Source: Haloarchaeobius litoreus
Lineage (GTDB): Archaea > Halobacteriota > Halobacteria > Halobacteriales > Natrialbaceae
Direction: 5' to 3'
Length of the DNA stretch: 64,000 nucleotides
Assembly: GCF_024495425.1 (NCBI RefSeq)
Contig: NZ_JANHJR010000004.1
Coordinates: 434,001-498,000 of the forward strand
The position numbers and the translations under genes are program-made. The notes under the pieces are model-generated. The model was not told the DNA's origin, searched no databases, and saw only the letters and a list, made by a program, of their open reading frames with translations. This document shows, in pieces, positions 1-9,016 of the stretch. Each line of letters opens with the position of its first letter. Within the stretch, counting starts at the first letter, position 1.

Positions 1-23
1 CCGACCGGAACTCCTCAGGCGGT

Positions 24-1268
24 GTGGTAGCTGCGGGCGATGAAGCGGACCAGCCAGACGAGCCGGCTGTCTACGATTGGCCCGACGATGAGGCCGAGTC
101 ACGGATTGACGTGGGAGTCCTCGTCGCGCACTCACCTGGTGGAGCTGTCGAGCCGCTCCGGTCGTTCGCCGAGCGGATGGCCCGTGACGGTGTCGACGAG
201 TTGGCGGCAGTCACGGACGCAGCGTGGCGGGTGCATTGTGTCGAACCGGACCCGCTCACCGACCGTGCTCCGCGACGGCCGTCCGAGTTCCTCGATGAAG
301 CCGCGCTTCACATGACGAAACGCCCGTACGACCTGGTCGTCGTCGTGACCGACGTGCCACTCACCACGCGGGATGAGCGAACCGTCGAGGGACTCGCTTC
401 CCCGCTCGCCCGCGTCGTCGTCGTCTCCACGCAACGACTCCTGCGGACTCACGACCGGGCGGCGGTCCGGGAGATCGACTCACCGGCCGTCCGCTGGAAC
501 GCTGCGACTCTCCTCGTTCACCTCCTGGGGCACGTGTTTCGTGCGGACCACAGTGATGGCGGGGTGATGGCTCCGTTCTCGTTCGACCCGTCCCGACGGA
601 GCGTCCCGCCGTTCGATGCGGACGTCACGGAACATCTCGAAGGGATCGCGAGCCGCATCCCCCAGGCGGACGTCTCGCGAGGGTGGCTTCGACGGCTGGT
701 GTTTCACGCGGTGAGCCTCGTGCGGAATCCGGGTATCGTCGCCGCGACACTGCTGCAGAGTCGCGCACCGCTGCTCCCGTTCTCGCTTCCGCGCCTCTCG
801 ACGGCCGCCGTGACGCCGACACTGATCCTCGTGTTCAGTGCCGAGGCGTGGGACGTCGGGCTGAACCTGACCAACCGCATCGCCGCGCTCTTCGCGATAG
901 GGAGTATCATCGCTGCTGCACTCCATCTCCTGTACGTGCAGCGCCTGACGTTCCCACGAGAACACAGCCAGGTGTTCACCGAACACATGGCACTGGTGAA
1001 CGTGACCGTGTTTCTCATCCTCGTCGTGGCGATGACGGGACTCTTCCTCATCGTCGGGTCGATCATGCTCCTGATCGAACTCGCCGTCTTCCCGCCGAAC
1101 CTGATGACGAACTGGCCGAGCCTCGAAGATCCCACCGTCGGGCTCGTCGACCTTGTCCGTGTTGGGGTGTTCATCAGTACCCTCGGTGTGCTGTCGGGCG
1201 CGCTCGCCGGTGGTGCCGAAAATCGGATGGCACTCCGGCATCTCGCGCTCTTCCGTGACAGGCCGTAG
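24..1268 (+). CDS. Membrane protein with degenerate archaemetzincin-like domain
   Basis: 414 residues from a GTG at 24; the true start may lie before the window or at a later GTG. The N-terminal half (about 28-185) looks like a zincin fold: a strand-rich segment ending in DLVVVVTDVPL, then HLLGHVFRADH with histidines at 166, 170 and 176. This spacing equals the metzincin motif HExxHxxGxxH, and Met182 falls six residues after the third His, as in archaemetzincins. The catalytic Glu is Leu and the glycine is Arg, so peptidase activity is unlikely although zinc ligands remain. The C-terminal half has about four hydrophobic segments (about 255-400). The next gene is also a membrane protein, but too far away to prove an operon. 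Function unknown; the family resemblance is inference from one motif. Confidence 0.75.
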   Translation: MVAAGDEADQPDEPAVYDWPDDEAESRIDVGVLVAHSPGGAVEPLRSFAERMARDGVDELAAVTDAAWRVHCVEPDPLTDRAPRRPSEFLDEAALHMTKRPYDLVVVVTDVPLTTRDERTVEGLASPLARVVVVSTQRLLRTHDRAAVREIDSPAVRWNAATLLVHLLGHVFRADHSDGGVMAPFSFDPSRRSVPPFDADVTEHLEGIASRIPQADVSRGWLRRLVFHAVSLVRNPGIVAATLLQSRAPLLPFSLPRLSTAAVTPTLILVFSAEAWDVGLNLTNRIAALFAIGSIIAAALHLLYVQRLTFPREHSQVFTEHMALVNVTVFLILVVAMTGLFLIVGSIMLLIELAVFPPNLMTNWPSLEDPTVGLVDLVRVGVFISTLGVLSGALAGGAENRMALRHLALFRDRP

Positions 1269-1387
1269 GCTGTCGACGACATCGCGTGAGTGACTGGTGC
1301 GGAGCGTGACCCGTCTCACGTCGAGGTGGGGCCACCGAGTCATTCACACCCACAGTATTTTGCCTCTGTGAGGCGTCTATCGTACGT

Positions 1388-1447
1388 ATGAGTGCTCGAT
1401 TACGAGCAGGTCCCCTCAGTACTGCTGCGCAGGGAACCGTGTCATGA
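1388..1447 (+). other. Upstream mini-ORF overlapping the next start codon
   Basis: ATG at 1388 encodes 19 residues (MSARLRAGPLSTAAQGTVS). Its TGA overlaps the ATG at 1444 as ATGA. A TATA-like tract (TATTTT, 1356-1361) lies about 27 bp before position 1383, so the mini-ORF would be nearly leaderless. It could couple translation to the following gene. It could also be a chance reading frame. Confidence 0.35.
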
Positions 1448-2430
1448 GGCTCTCTCGGTGGCGAGGTTGGTTTCCGGTCCCGAACTGGGCCACTGGGTTC
1501 AACCTGAAACAGTGGGTACTGCTCGATGCGGACCGGCTGGCGGTGACGGGTGCGTTGCTCACGGGGGTCTTCATGACTTTTATGCTCATCTCGACGTTCT
1601 GGACCTTCGAGATGCAGACACTACTGACGGACACCTCGACCGTCCAGACGATCCTCAATACGTTCCTGAGCGGGATGATCCTCCTGGTCTCCATCGTCGT
1701 CTCGATCAACTCGATAGTCCTCTCACACGACATGACCTCCGTCGAAAACCAGGAGGACCGGATTCAGGGCGCGATAGAGTTCCGTCGGAGCCTCAGCGAA
1801 CTGACCGAGGAGGGGGAAGACCCGTCCGAACCCTCGTCGTTTCTCAAGGTCATGTCCCGAACCATCAGTGCTCGTGCGCAGGTGCTCACGAGCGATCTGG
1901 ACGGTGTCGAAGAGGAACTCGTCGACGATATCGACGAGTACGTGACTTCGGTCTCAAACGCCGCCGAACAGCTCGGTGCAGTCGAGGAGACCTCCGGCGC
2001 GGAGTTCGCCGTCCTCTGGAAAGGAATCGAGTTCGACTACGGTTCGCACATCGAACGGTCGCGAACGCTTGGTGCGTCCGGTGAGGCCTCGTCAGACTCC
2101 TTCGAAGACCTCATCAAGGCGTTCGAACTGTTCGCCATCGGGAAGGAGTATTTCAAAACCCTATACTATACGAAGGAGGTGTCACAGCTGTCCCGGACAC
2201 TGCTGGTCGTCGCGCTCCCGGCCATCCTGTTCAACGCCTCCGCGATCATCGCGATCAACGGAGAGGTCCTCCCCGACACCCAGATCCTGGGTATCCCATC
2301 GCTACAGACGTTCATGGCCGTCGCGTTCACGGTCTCGGTCGCACCCTATCTCGTGTTGACCGCGTATATGCTCCGACTCTCGACCGTCGCGCGACTGACT
2401 GCGTCGGGTGGAATCTTCTCGCTGAAGTAG
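1444..2430 (+). CDS. Four-segment membrane protein of unknown function
   Basis: 328 residues. Hydrophobic segments lie roughly at 32-55, 68-91, 250-272 and 285-309, leaving a central soluble region of about 150 acidic residues that is probably cytoplasmic and partly helical. I do not recognise a family. The ATG at 1444 is chosen because the protein begins with a short basic segment before the first membrane helix and because an upstream mini-ORF ends exactly on it. It may belong with the membrane protein before it, but a 175-bp gap with its own TATA-like tract suggests a separate transcript. Confidence 0.8.
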   Translation: MRLSRWRGWFPVPNWATGFNLKQWVLLDADRLAVTGALLTGVFMTFMLISTFWTFEMQTLLTDTSTVQTILNTFLSGMILLVSIVVSINSIVLSHDMTSVENQEDRIQGAIEFRRSLSELTEEGEDPSEPSSFLKVMSRTISARAQVLTSDLDGVEEELVDDIDEYVTSVSNAAEQLGAVEETSGAEFAVLWKGIEFDYGSHIERSRTLGASGEASSDSFEDLIKAFELFAIGKEYFKTLYYTKEVSQLSRTLLVVALPAILFNASAIIAINGEVLPDTQILGIPSLQTFMAVAFTVSVAPYLVLTAYMLRLSTVARLTASGGIFSLK

Positions 2431-2869
2431 CGAGCATCGGGACCCCCTCGCTGTGGATGGCTACCCAGACGACGGGGGAGGGTGGCCCGACCGCCGCAGG
2501 CGGTGTTCCTCCCGTCGCGAGCACGTCCGCCAACTGGCCCTGCGGACACCCACCGTCGAATCTCCACGGAAGAACTGTTCAAACTATCACATATCTGGAG
2601 GTGGAAACAGAGGTTTACCCTTCCGGACCGAAGGTTAGTCTGTACAGGCGACCCACTCCGCTCCTGACCGGCGTCCGGCAGCATGGGCAGTCGATGCCGA
2701 GGGTGGGGGTGTGTCTGATATCGTCGTGACCGCAGCCAGGTACTCCCGCGGGGCGACTGCGTGCGCGACCCGTGGATATCTGGCCGCGGACTGAGGAATC
2801 ATGACGGGACGAACATCCGGAGACACACGCACACGGCGGCGACCGAGTTTCGTCTGACGACGTAGAATT
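2431..2869. other. Intergenic stretch, no supported gene
   Basis: About 440 bp without a convincing reading frame. A minus-strand frame ending at 2615 has a possible zinc-knuckle-like cluster (CGHDD..., CPCC) in its last 40 codons, but no good start and an arginine- and serine-rich, non-acidic remainder. It may be a relic of a small zinc-finger gene. Confidence 0.4.
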
Positions 2870-3460
2870 ATGGCTATCACACACTCGCTCGCTCGAAACG
2901 TGACGACGAACGCAGTGCTTGGGTGGGCCTTCGTCGGGGTCGTCATCCTCATCGCCGCCGTCAGCCTCCTTCTGGCGTCGCTTCTCGGGGGTTTTCTCGC
3001 ACTCATCGCTGCCGGAATCCTCGTGGTTCCGGCGGTACTGCGACGGGACTGGCGGGTGATGCTCCCGTGGCCACTCGCGCTGGTCGTCGCCGTCGGAGTG
3101 ACCGCGCGGACGTTCGGCGTCGCCCCGGAGGTTTCCGGGTACGTCGCCATCGCCTCCGTCGCGCTCGCGGCTGTCGTCGAGCTCGACTCGTTCACCGACG
3201 TAGAGATGAGTCGTCGCTTCGCAGTGCTGTTCTCCGTTATGACGACTATCGCGTTCCAGTCGTGGTGGACGATCGCAGGCTACTATTCGGACCAGTGGTT
3301 CGGCACCTCGTTCATCCTCTCGCAGGCGGAACTACAGTGGGACCTCGTCGCCGTCATGGTCGTCAGCCTCGTCATGGGGCTGCTCTTCTTGTGGTACTTC
3401 GACCGTATCGAACACGTCGGTTCACGTCACCAACCGGTCGTCCCGGAGGAGTCATCATGA
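2870..3460 (+). CDS. Polytopic membrane protein
   Basis: 196 residues with about six hydrophobic segments, starting near residue 20 (WAFVGVVILIAAVSLLLASLL) and ending near 180. There are few charged residues apart from a short histidine- and glutamate-containing tail. It overlaps the next gene by four bases (ATGA at 3457-3460), so the two are almost certainly co-transcribed and translationally coupled. The two proteins have similar size and layout and may form one complex. No family recognised with confidence. Confidence 0.8.
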   Translation: MAITHSLARNVTTNAVLGWAFVGVVILIAAVSLLLASLLGGFLALIAAGILVVPAVLRRDWRVMLPWPLALVVAVGVTARTFGVAPEVSGYVAIASVALAAVVELDSFTDVEMSRRFAVLFSVMTTIAFQSWWTIAGYYSDQWFGTSFILSQAELQWDLVAVMVVSLVMGLLFLWYFDRIEHVGSRHQPVVPEESS

Positions 3461-4095
3461 CCGTCGCCGAGACCATCGGCCTCTCGGCGCGGAGGCAACG
3501 CCTGCTGACCCGACTGCTGCAGTTCGTGCTGGTGGGTATCTGCATCGTCGGGTTAGTCACGCTCCGCCCCGGGATGGCTGTCAACGGCGCGTTCGGTCTG
3601 GCGCTCACGTTGATCCCGGCCGCGATCCGCCGGGAGTACGATTACACGATGAGTCCCGCGCTGGTCCTGTGGATTACCATCGCCGTCAGTCTTCACAGCG
3701 TCGGGTCGCTCGGCCCGTACACGTGGTTCTCCTGGTTCGACAGCGTGACACACACGGTCTCAGCGATCGTGGTCGCCGGGCTGGGATACGCGGTCTTCCG
3801 TGGGTTCGAGCAGCACTCGGATGAGCTCCACGTCCCGGCCAGCGTCAGGCCCGTGTTCATCGTCGTGTTCGTCCTCGCTGTCTCCGTCGTCTGGGAGCTG
3901 CTCGAGTTCTCGACCGGCCAGCTATCGCAGGTACTCGGTATCGAAGCACCGCTGGTCGTCTATGGGGTCGACGACATCGTCACGGACATGGTGTTCAACA
4001 CAGTCGGCGGACTGATCGTGGCCGCCGGTGCCTCCGGGTACTTCGACTCGCTTTCGGGATTCTTCCGGCGTCGGTTCGGCTCCGATAACACCTGA
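3457..4095 (+). CDS. Membrane protein, YjdF/DUF2238-like
   Basis: 212 residues, about six hydrophobic segments. The segment WFDSVTHTVSAIVVAG (about 88-103), then a WELLEF motif (about 148-153), then D..TDMVFNTVGG (about 173-184) recall the YjdF/DUF2238 family of integral membrane proteins, where an Asp-His pair, a Glu and a D...D motif are conserved within membrane helices. That assignment is from memory of the pattern. Start ATG at 3457 overlaps the stop of the preceding membrane gene. Confidence 0.75.
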   Translation: MTVAETIGLSARRQRLLTRLLQFVLVGICIVGLVTLRPGMAVNGAFGLALTLIPAAIRREYDYTMSPALVLWITIAVSLHSVGSLGPYTWFSWFDSVTHTVSAIVVAGLGYAVFRGFEQHSDELHVPASVRPVFIVVFVLAVSVVWELLEFSTGQLSQVLGIEAPLVVYGVDDIVTDMVFNTVGGLIVAAGASGYFDSLSGFFRRRFGSDNT

Positions 4096-4307
4096 GTCCA
4101 CGGGAGAGGCGGGAGATGGATGGAGCAGGAGGAGTTCGCAGGGCTTCTCGGCAGTACGCCGCGAGTCGGTTCCGGGCACCGGACGAATTGGAGGCTGTCA
4201 TAGAACGGTACACCCCACTCTAAGCCGACTGGCGAACGCTACCTACTGAGGCTGTCGGGGTCACTTCGGAGTACCACTACTGGGAACCGCTGTACCGAGG
4301 AGAACCA

Positions 4308-4487
4308 TCACCCGGTCAGTGCGGAGAGGGCCTCCTCGAGATCGTTACGGCGGATGTACAGCACGATGAGTCCAAGGATGAGGAGGCCGACTCCCCACCA
4401 GAGCGAGTCTCCGGGAATATACCATAGAATGATGGTTACGATGCCCGACGACAGAAGCGACCAGCCGATCGTCGTCTGATATGCCAT
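4308..4487 (-). CDS. Small two-helix membrane protein (59 aa)
   Basis: ATG at 4487 reads 59 residues to TGA at 4308. The sequence begins MAYQTTIGWSLLSSGIV and has two hydrophobic stretches (about 8-25 and 31-45) followed by a charged C-terminus (YIRRNDLEEAL). This layout is typical of the many tiny haloarchaeal membrane proteins of unknown role. An AT-rich tract at 4511-4517 could be its promoter and would make it nearly leaderless. It is isolated from its neighbours. Confidence 0.6.
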   Translation of the reverse strand: MAYQTTIGWSLLSSGIVTIILWYIPGDSLWWGVGLLILGLIVLYIRRNDLEEALSALTG

Positions 4488-4637
4488 AGTTGATATACGT
4501 GTTCACGGTGTTTATCGCTAGCCTGTCGTTCCAGACGAACCACGCCGGGTGCGCGAACAGCAATCAGAACCCGACGGGGCCATCACGTCTCCCATCGGCC
4601 GCAATCTCGAACGAACTCGGCGGGCATCGTTCCGAGT

Positions 4638-4856
4638 CTACAGAATGAACGTGACGATGGCGAGGATGACGAAGATGATGACGAGCCATTTTGCGATATC
4701 CATACTGAGCCCGGCGACTCCCCGGGCACCGAGCACCGCTGCGACGACCGCGAGTATCAAAAAGAGGATTGCAAGCTCGATGAATCCTCCACCGAACTGC
4801 AACGGCACCGGCTGGACCGAGACGGCACTATCCAGAACACTGGGTGATGGTAACAT
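4638..4856 (-). CDS. DUF1328-family small membrane protein
   Basis: 72 residues. After a short N-terminal tail come two helices: [18 protein letters not shown] (about 26-43) and a second one starting in the [12 protein letters not shown] segment (about 53-64) and ending in FIL. The first helix ending in GARGVAGLS is the hallmark of DUF1328 (YtjA/UPF0391-like) proteins of unknown function. Minus-strand TATA box ATTTAAAT at 4879-4886 lies about 26 bp before the ATG at 4856, so the transcript should be leaderless; this fixes the start. Confidence 0.85.
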   Translation of the reverse strand: MLPSPSVLDSAVSVQPVPLQFGGGFIELAILFLILAVVAAVLGARGVAGLSMDIAKWLVIIFVILAIVTFIL

Positions 4857-4878
4857 AGCTCACCTACGCCTCCCGTAC

Positions 4879-4886
4879 ATTTAAAT
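4879..4886 (-). promoter_or_regulatory. TATA box of the DUF1328 gene
   Basis: ATTTAAAT centred about 26 bp from the ATG at 4856, the standard archaeal distance, predicting a transcript start at the start codon. Confidence 0.7.
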
Positions 4887-5110
4887 CCGCAACGTATTCA
4901 CTCTCATCGTGCTATCGAGTAACAGGAGGATTCACTCCGTGTGACAGGGAGAGTCTCGCTTCTCCGCAATTCGCGTGACCGAGAGAGGGTTTCAACTATG
5001 CCGAAGCTTTTCAGATGACCGAGGCGAGTGCCTCGGGGTCCGCCACCGACGCGGTTCACAGTGAGCCAGAGCGTGGAAGTGCTTTCACTGCTGGTACCGT
5101 ACCTCCCTGT

Positions 5111-5833
5111 ATGGCCGATGAAAAGCCAGACGACTCGGAACTGGCAGAGGAAGCCAAACTTGGCCGGGAGATCGCCGATCATAGCACGGAGATGATCTCG
5201 ATACTGGGTGATGCCTATCGCGGAGAGTTGGACCGGGAGACGACATGGCGATCACGCCTCGACCAGACGACGACGTGGGGGGTCACGGTCGTGGCTGCGA
5301 TTCTCACGTGGGCGTTTTCCAGTCCAGATAATCCACATTATATCATCCTCGTCGGTATTCTAGCGCTCTCATTCTTCCTGTTTATCGAAGCACGGCGGTA
5401 CCGTGACTACGATGTCTTTCGCTCACGAGTGCGTCTCTTCCAGCAGAACTTGCTTGCGGACGCACTTGATCCGTCGGAGGGGGTCGAACACGAGGATTGG
5501 CGGAGCAAACTCAGTCGAGATTACCGGACTCCGACGCTGAAAGTATCGATATTGGAAGCCACAGCGAACCGGCTTCGGCGAATGTACCTCCCGTTGCTGA
5601 CTGTGTTACTCGTCGCGTGGCTGTTCCGAATCACGGCGTTCGCGCCGAACGAGAGCCCACTGACGACTGCCAGCATTGCCGTCGTCCCTGGCGTTATCGT
5701 CGTCGTCGCCATTGCTCTCTATTACATAGCTGCCCTCGTGATCGTACTCTGGGCCCGGGAACGGCATGCGAAAGGAGAGTTTCGTGAAGGCGATCCAGAG
5801 GCGTGGAAAGAGGCGGAGAAAGACGATGGCTGA
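5111..5833 (+). CDS. DUF2270 membrane protein
   Basis: 240 residues from ATG 5111; an in-frame ATG at 5015 would add 32 low-complexity residues. Soluble N-terminus with IADHSTEMISILGDAYRGE, then a hydrophobic pair (about 60-100), the segment IEARRYRDYDVFRSRVRLFQ, then further helices near 165-225 and a charged tail. The ARRYRDYDVFRSRVR block and the N-terminal motif match the DUF2270 family of predicted integral membrane proteins; the function is unknown. Its stop lies within the start of the lipid-kinase-like gene (8-bp overlap), so the two are co-expressed. Confidence 0.85.
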   Translation: MADEKPDDSELAEEAKLGREIADHSTEMISILGDAYRGELDRETTWRSRLDQTTTWGVTVVAAILTWAFSSPDNPHYIILVGILALSFFLFIEARRYRDYDVFRSRVRLFQQNLLADALDPSEGVEHEDWRSKLSRDYRTPTLKVSILEATANRLRRMYLPLLTVLLVAWLFRITAFAPNESPLTTASIAVVPGVIVVVAIALYYIAALVIVLWARERHAKGEFREGDPEAWKEAEKDDG

Positions 5834-6791
5834 CAACGGGGAGCCAGCACCTGACGAACAGGACAGCCCCGCCCCGCCCCATTCAGACGGGAACGACCAG
5901 TGGGTCATCCTGAACCCGACGAGTGGAACGGCAGACCACGTCGACGAGGTTCGCCGGCACGCGGATGAACGGAACTACACGATCCAGGAGACGACGCACG
6001 AGGAACACGCGGTGCAGCTCGCACAGGACGCTGCCGCGAACGACGTCGAACGACTGGCTGTTGCGGGTGGCGACGGGACGCTCCACGAGGTCGTCCGTGG
6101 GCTCGTAGAGGTGTCTGCTCTCGGGGCGGTGACCCTCGGTGTGATTCCGACGGGAACGGAGAACATCTTTGCAACCACCATCGGGGTCGCAGGCATCGAA
6201 GAAGGGTTCGACCTGCTCGACCACGGTGAGCGACGACGAATCGATGTCGGGTTCGCCGGAGAGGAACCGTTCCTCGTGTCGTGTATCGCTGGGTTCCCTG
6301 CCGAGGTCAGCGTGGCGGCGTCGAGCGACCTGAAAGAACGGTTCGGCTCGCTGGCGTTCGTCGTCGCCAGTCTACAGGAACTCACGGAGTTCGATGAACT
6401 CCATATCGAGCTCACTGCGATCTCGGACGACGAGGAGACGACGTGGTCGGGAGAGGCGCTGTGTGTGCTCGTCGGGAACGTCCTGCGATTCGTCAATCGT
6501 GGTGGGCAGGCCAACGTCGAAGACGGGCTGTTCGACGTCGTCCTCATCGAGCAGATGCCTGCGAGTGACATCCTGGCTGAAGCGACCGCACAGCGAGTAT
6601 TTGGTCGTGATACCGAACACGTGCTCCACGTTCAGGCGAACCAACTGGAGATTCGGGGGCTCGGCAGCGATCCCATCACGTTCAGTCTCGATGGTGAGCT
6701 AAACACCCATGACGAGCTCGTGTTGTATACGGAACCGCGGTCGCTCACTGTCTGCGTGGGGTCGACGTACGAGTACACACACCCAGAGTAG
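5826..6791 (+). CDS. Diacylglycerol/sphingosine-kinase-family lipid kinase
   Basis: 321 residues from ATG 5826, which overlaps the end of the DUF2270 gene. The DAGK catalytic domain begins with VILNPTSG (27-34) and carries the nucleotide-binding GGDGT at 81-85, followed by GVIPTGTENIFA. The C-terminal beta-rich half (about 130-310) includes FSLDGE near 290. The family (YegS/DagK/sphingosine kinase) phosphorylates lipid alcohols with ATP. In haloarchaea the substrate could be an archaeal glycerol lipid, but that is inference. GTENIF replaces the usual GTxNDF, a mild variation at the nucleotide site. Confidence 0.85.
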   Translation: MADNGEPAPDEQDSPAPPHSDGNDQWVILNPTSGTADHVDEVRRHADERNYTIQETTHEEHAVQLAQDAAANDVERLAVAGGDGTLHEVVRGLVEVSALGAVTLGVIPTGTENIFATTIGVAGIEEGFDLLDHGERRRIDVGFAGEEPFLVSCIAGFPAEVSVAASSDLKERFGSLAFVVASLQELTEFDELHIELTAISDDEETTWSGEALCVLVGNVLRFVNRGGQANVEDGLFDVVLIEQMPASDILAEATAQRVFGRDTEHVLHVQANQLEIRGLGSDPITFSLDGELNTHDELVLYTEPRSLTVCVGSTYEYTHPE

Positions 6792-7231
6792 GCACCGAAC
6801 GACCGAGGGCTGTTTGACAGGTGTGCGCTCTGTACCGACCGATTCATTCGTTGTCTACTTGCGGATATGCGAACTGTGCTGTGACACCCTGTCGAGGGGG
6901 AAACCTGATGGTATACCCGATAGCCTCTGCGAAATGGTTCGCGGTTGGATAGGCGTTCAAGAACCGGTCTGGAGCGGTTTCTGGACGTCAGTCTTGCTCG
7001 AAATAACGCCCCCACCGCTTATCCTCGGCCTCGTGGGCGAGAGGATATCAATTAGAAACGGTGGTGAGAGACCACGTCGGTACGGAGGCGGTTTTCAGCA
7101 GGTTGCCCCCTTCAGTTCTCGCCCTGGTGGCCAGGACCCCGGTTCGGGTGCCACTCTCCCGAAGGACGAGCGGGTAACGTCGGCACAGTGAATCCCCCTA
7201 TTCGAAGTCACTGGAGGGGGAGGCGGTACAC
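6792..7231. other. Intergenic stretch, nothing recognised
   Basis: About 440 bp between the lipid kinase and the decarboxylase. The only open frames are arginine- and serine-rich shadows of flanking codon bias. No clear TATA box, hairpin or repeat was seen. Confidence 0.4.
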
Positions 7232-8671
7232 ATGAATCGTTCCAACTCGCCCGAAACGGGGTTCATCGACCCGAGTGGGGCAAACGCCGAAGCCATCCGA
7301 CACCTCGCCGAGGACGTGCTCGATCAGCTCCTCGGACAGCTCGGGGCGGCGGAAGACCGGTCGCCGCTACCAGACGAGTCGGCCGTCCCTGCGGGGACGA
7401 TTCCGGAATCTCCACGGTCCCAGACCGACCTTCTCGGCGACCTCGAGACGATCGTTGCGGGATCGATGAATCCCGCTCACCCGGGGTACATCGGCCATAT
7501 GGATACGATGCCGACGACGGTGTCGGTGCTGGGTGACCTCGTCGCATCGGCGATCAACAACAACATGCTGAGCGTGGAGATGTCGCCGGTTCTCTCGGAA
7601 CTCGAGGTCCAGTTGACCGAGACCATCGCCAGCGAGTTCGGCCTCGGGCCCGACGCTGGCGGAGTCCTCGCGAGTGGCGGTTCGCTCGCGAACCTGCACG
7701 CCCTGTCAGTCGCCCGGAACCACGCCTTCGATGTGCAGGGGGGTGGGCTCACCGGACTGGCTCGCGAGCCGGTGCTGTTCACGTCCGAGGTGGCACACAC
7801 CTCCCTGCAGAAAGCCGCGATGGTGCTGGGGCTCGGGACCGACGCGGTCGTCGCGGTCGAGACCGACGCGGACTCTCGGATGAAGCCGAGCGCGCTGAAT
7901 CACGCGGTCGAGCAGGCCGAGCGAGACGGTCACGTGCCCTTCTGCGTCGTCGCGACCGCCGGCACGACCACGACCGGGAACATCGACCCTCTCCCGGCGG
8001 TCAGCGAGATCGCTGATGAACACGATCTGTGGCTCCACGTCGACGCGGCCTACGGCGGTGCCCTCGTCTTCTCCGGGGCTGAGCGTGGCCGCCTCGACGG
8101 GATCGAAGCCGCCGACTCGGTGACGTTCAACCCCCAGAAGTGGTGTTACGTCGCCAAGACGTGCGCGATGGCCCTGTTCGCCGACACCGACGTCCTGCAG
8201 GAGAAGTTCCGAATCGGGGCTCCGTACATGCGGGGCGACGATGCGATTCCGAACCTCGGCGAGCTGGGCGTCCAGGGAACCCGGCGGGCGGAGGTGCTAA
8301 AACTCTGGCTTACCTTCCAGCATCTCGGCCGTGACGGACTCGGACAGTTGATCGACGAGAGCTACCGCCTGACGGCCGCGGTCCGAGACCACGTCGCCGA
8401 CCACGACACGCTGGAGCTGGCCAGCGAGCCTGAGATGAACCTGGTCTGTTTCCGTGCCGCGCCCGATTGGTGTCCACCGGACGAACGGGACGCCCTGAAC
8501 GGGCGGCTCCAGCGGTATCTGCTCTCCGAGCAGGAGATCTTCGTCTCGCTCCCGACCTATCGGGACGCCCGGTGGCTCCGGGTCGTCCTGTTGAATCCAT
8601 TCACCGACGAGGCGACGCTCGACCGACTGTTCGATGGGGTCGACGTGTTTCTGGACGCGGACGGACCGTAG
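7232..8671 (+). CDS. PLP-dependent group II decarboxylase
   Basis: 479 residues. The HVDAAYGGA motif near 270 carries the Asp that contacts the pyridoxal nitrogen, and FNPQKWCYV near 300 carries the Lys that forms the Schiff base. SGGSLANLHAL near 150 and TAGTTTTGNIDP near 245 bind the cofactor phosphate. These mark the aromatic-amino-acid/glutamate/2,4-diaminobutyrate decarboxylase family, and the length is usual. Substrate cannot be decided from sequence: aromatic L-amino acids or diaminobutyrate are the likeliest. It stands alone between two long spacers. Confidence 0.9.
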   Translation: MNRSNSPETGFIDPSGANAEAIRHLAEDVLDQLLGQLGAAEDRSPLPDESAVPAGTIPESPRSQTDLLGDLETIVAGSMNPAHPGYIGHMDTMPTTVSVLGDLVASAINNNMLSVEMSPVLSELEVQLTETIASEFGLGPDAGGVLASGGSLANLHALSVARNHAFDVQGGGLTGLAREPVLFTSEVAHTSLQKAAMVLGLGTDAVVAVETDADSRMKPSALNHAVEQAERDGHVPFCVVATAGTTTTGNIDPLPAVSEIADEHDLWLHVDAAYGGALVFSGAERGRLDGIEAADSVTFNPQKWCYVAKTCAMALFADTDVLQEKFRIGAPYMRGDDAIPNLGELGVQGTRRAEVLKLWLTFQHLGRDGLGQLIDESYRLTAAVRDHVADHDTLELASEPEMNLVCFRAAPDWCPPDERDALNGRLQRYLLSEQEIFVSLPTYRDARWLRVVLLNPFTDEATLDRLFDGVDVFLDADGP

Positions 8672-8719
8672 CCTACTGGACGTGACTTCGAGACCGAGAC
8701 GCGGACTCGATTCCACTCC

Positions 8720-8990
8720 CGACATCCTCCCACGGCGAAGGCCGTGGGGTTCCCCCACTGGGGGGTGAGCCCATGGAACGGAGCGGTTCGCAGGCTCGTC
8801 GTCACGGTGGACGATGACCTGAGTTCCGGGCTGTGCCCGTACAGCCCCAGCCTCGGACAGCGGTCTCTCGAACTTGCTCCGGGCTCGTTCGCCGATATTC
8901 AACGCACCGCTCTCGTCCCCGTTGTCGTCCAGCCCACATCCAGGATAGTCGCGTCGGCGACCCTCGAACCGTCAACACGTATAAGCGGCC
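8720..8990 (-). pseudogene. Relic of a tnpB 3' end with right-end hairpin
   Basis: A minus-strand frame from about 8990 to 8720 reads CGLDDNGDESGALNIGERAR and then a proline- and arginine-rich tail. The DESGALNIG block corresponds to the last RuvC segment (D.N.A.NI) of IS1341-type TnpB. It is followed by hairpin CCCACGGC-GAAG-GCCGTGGG (8729-8748), the same kind of end as in the intact element at 10667-12062. No start and no earlier domains are present, so only the 3' end of an old insertion survives, immediately before the TFB gene. The call rests on pattern memory plus the hairpin. Confidence 0.5.
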
Positions 8991-9016
8991 TGGGGTGCTA
9001 ATGAGTAGTACATTTA

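Noticed and set aside
2615-2884. Small cysteine-containing minus-strand frame
   Set aside because: The cysteine cluster near its end is suggestive, but there is no good start and the remainder is not acidic.
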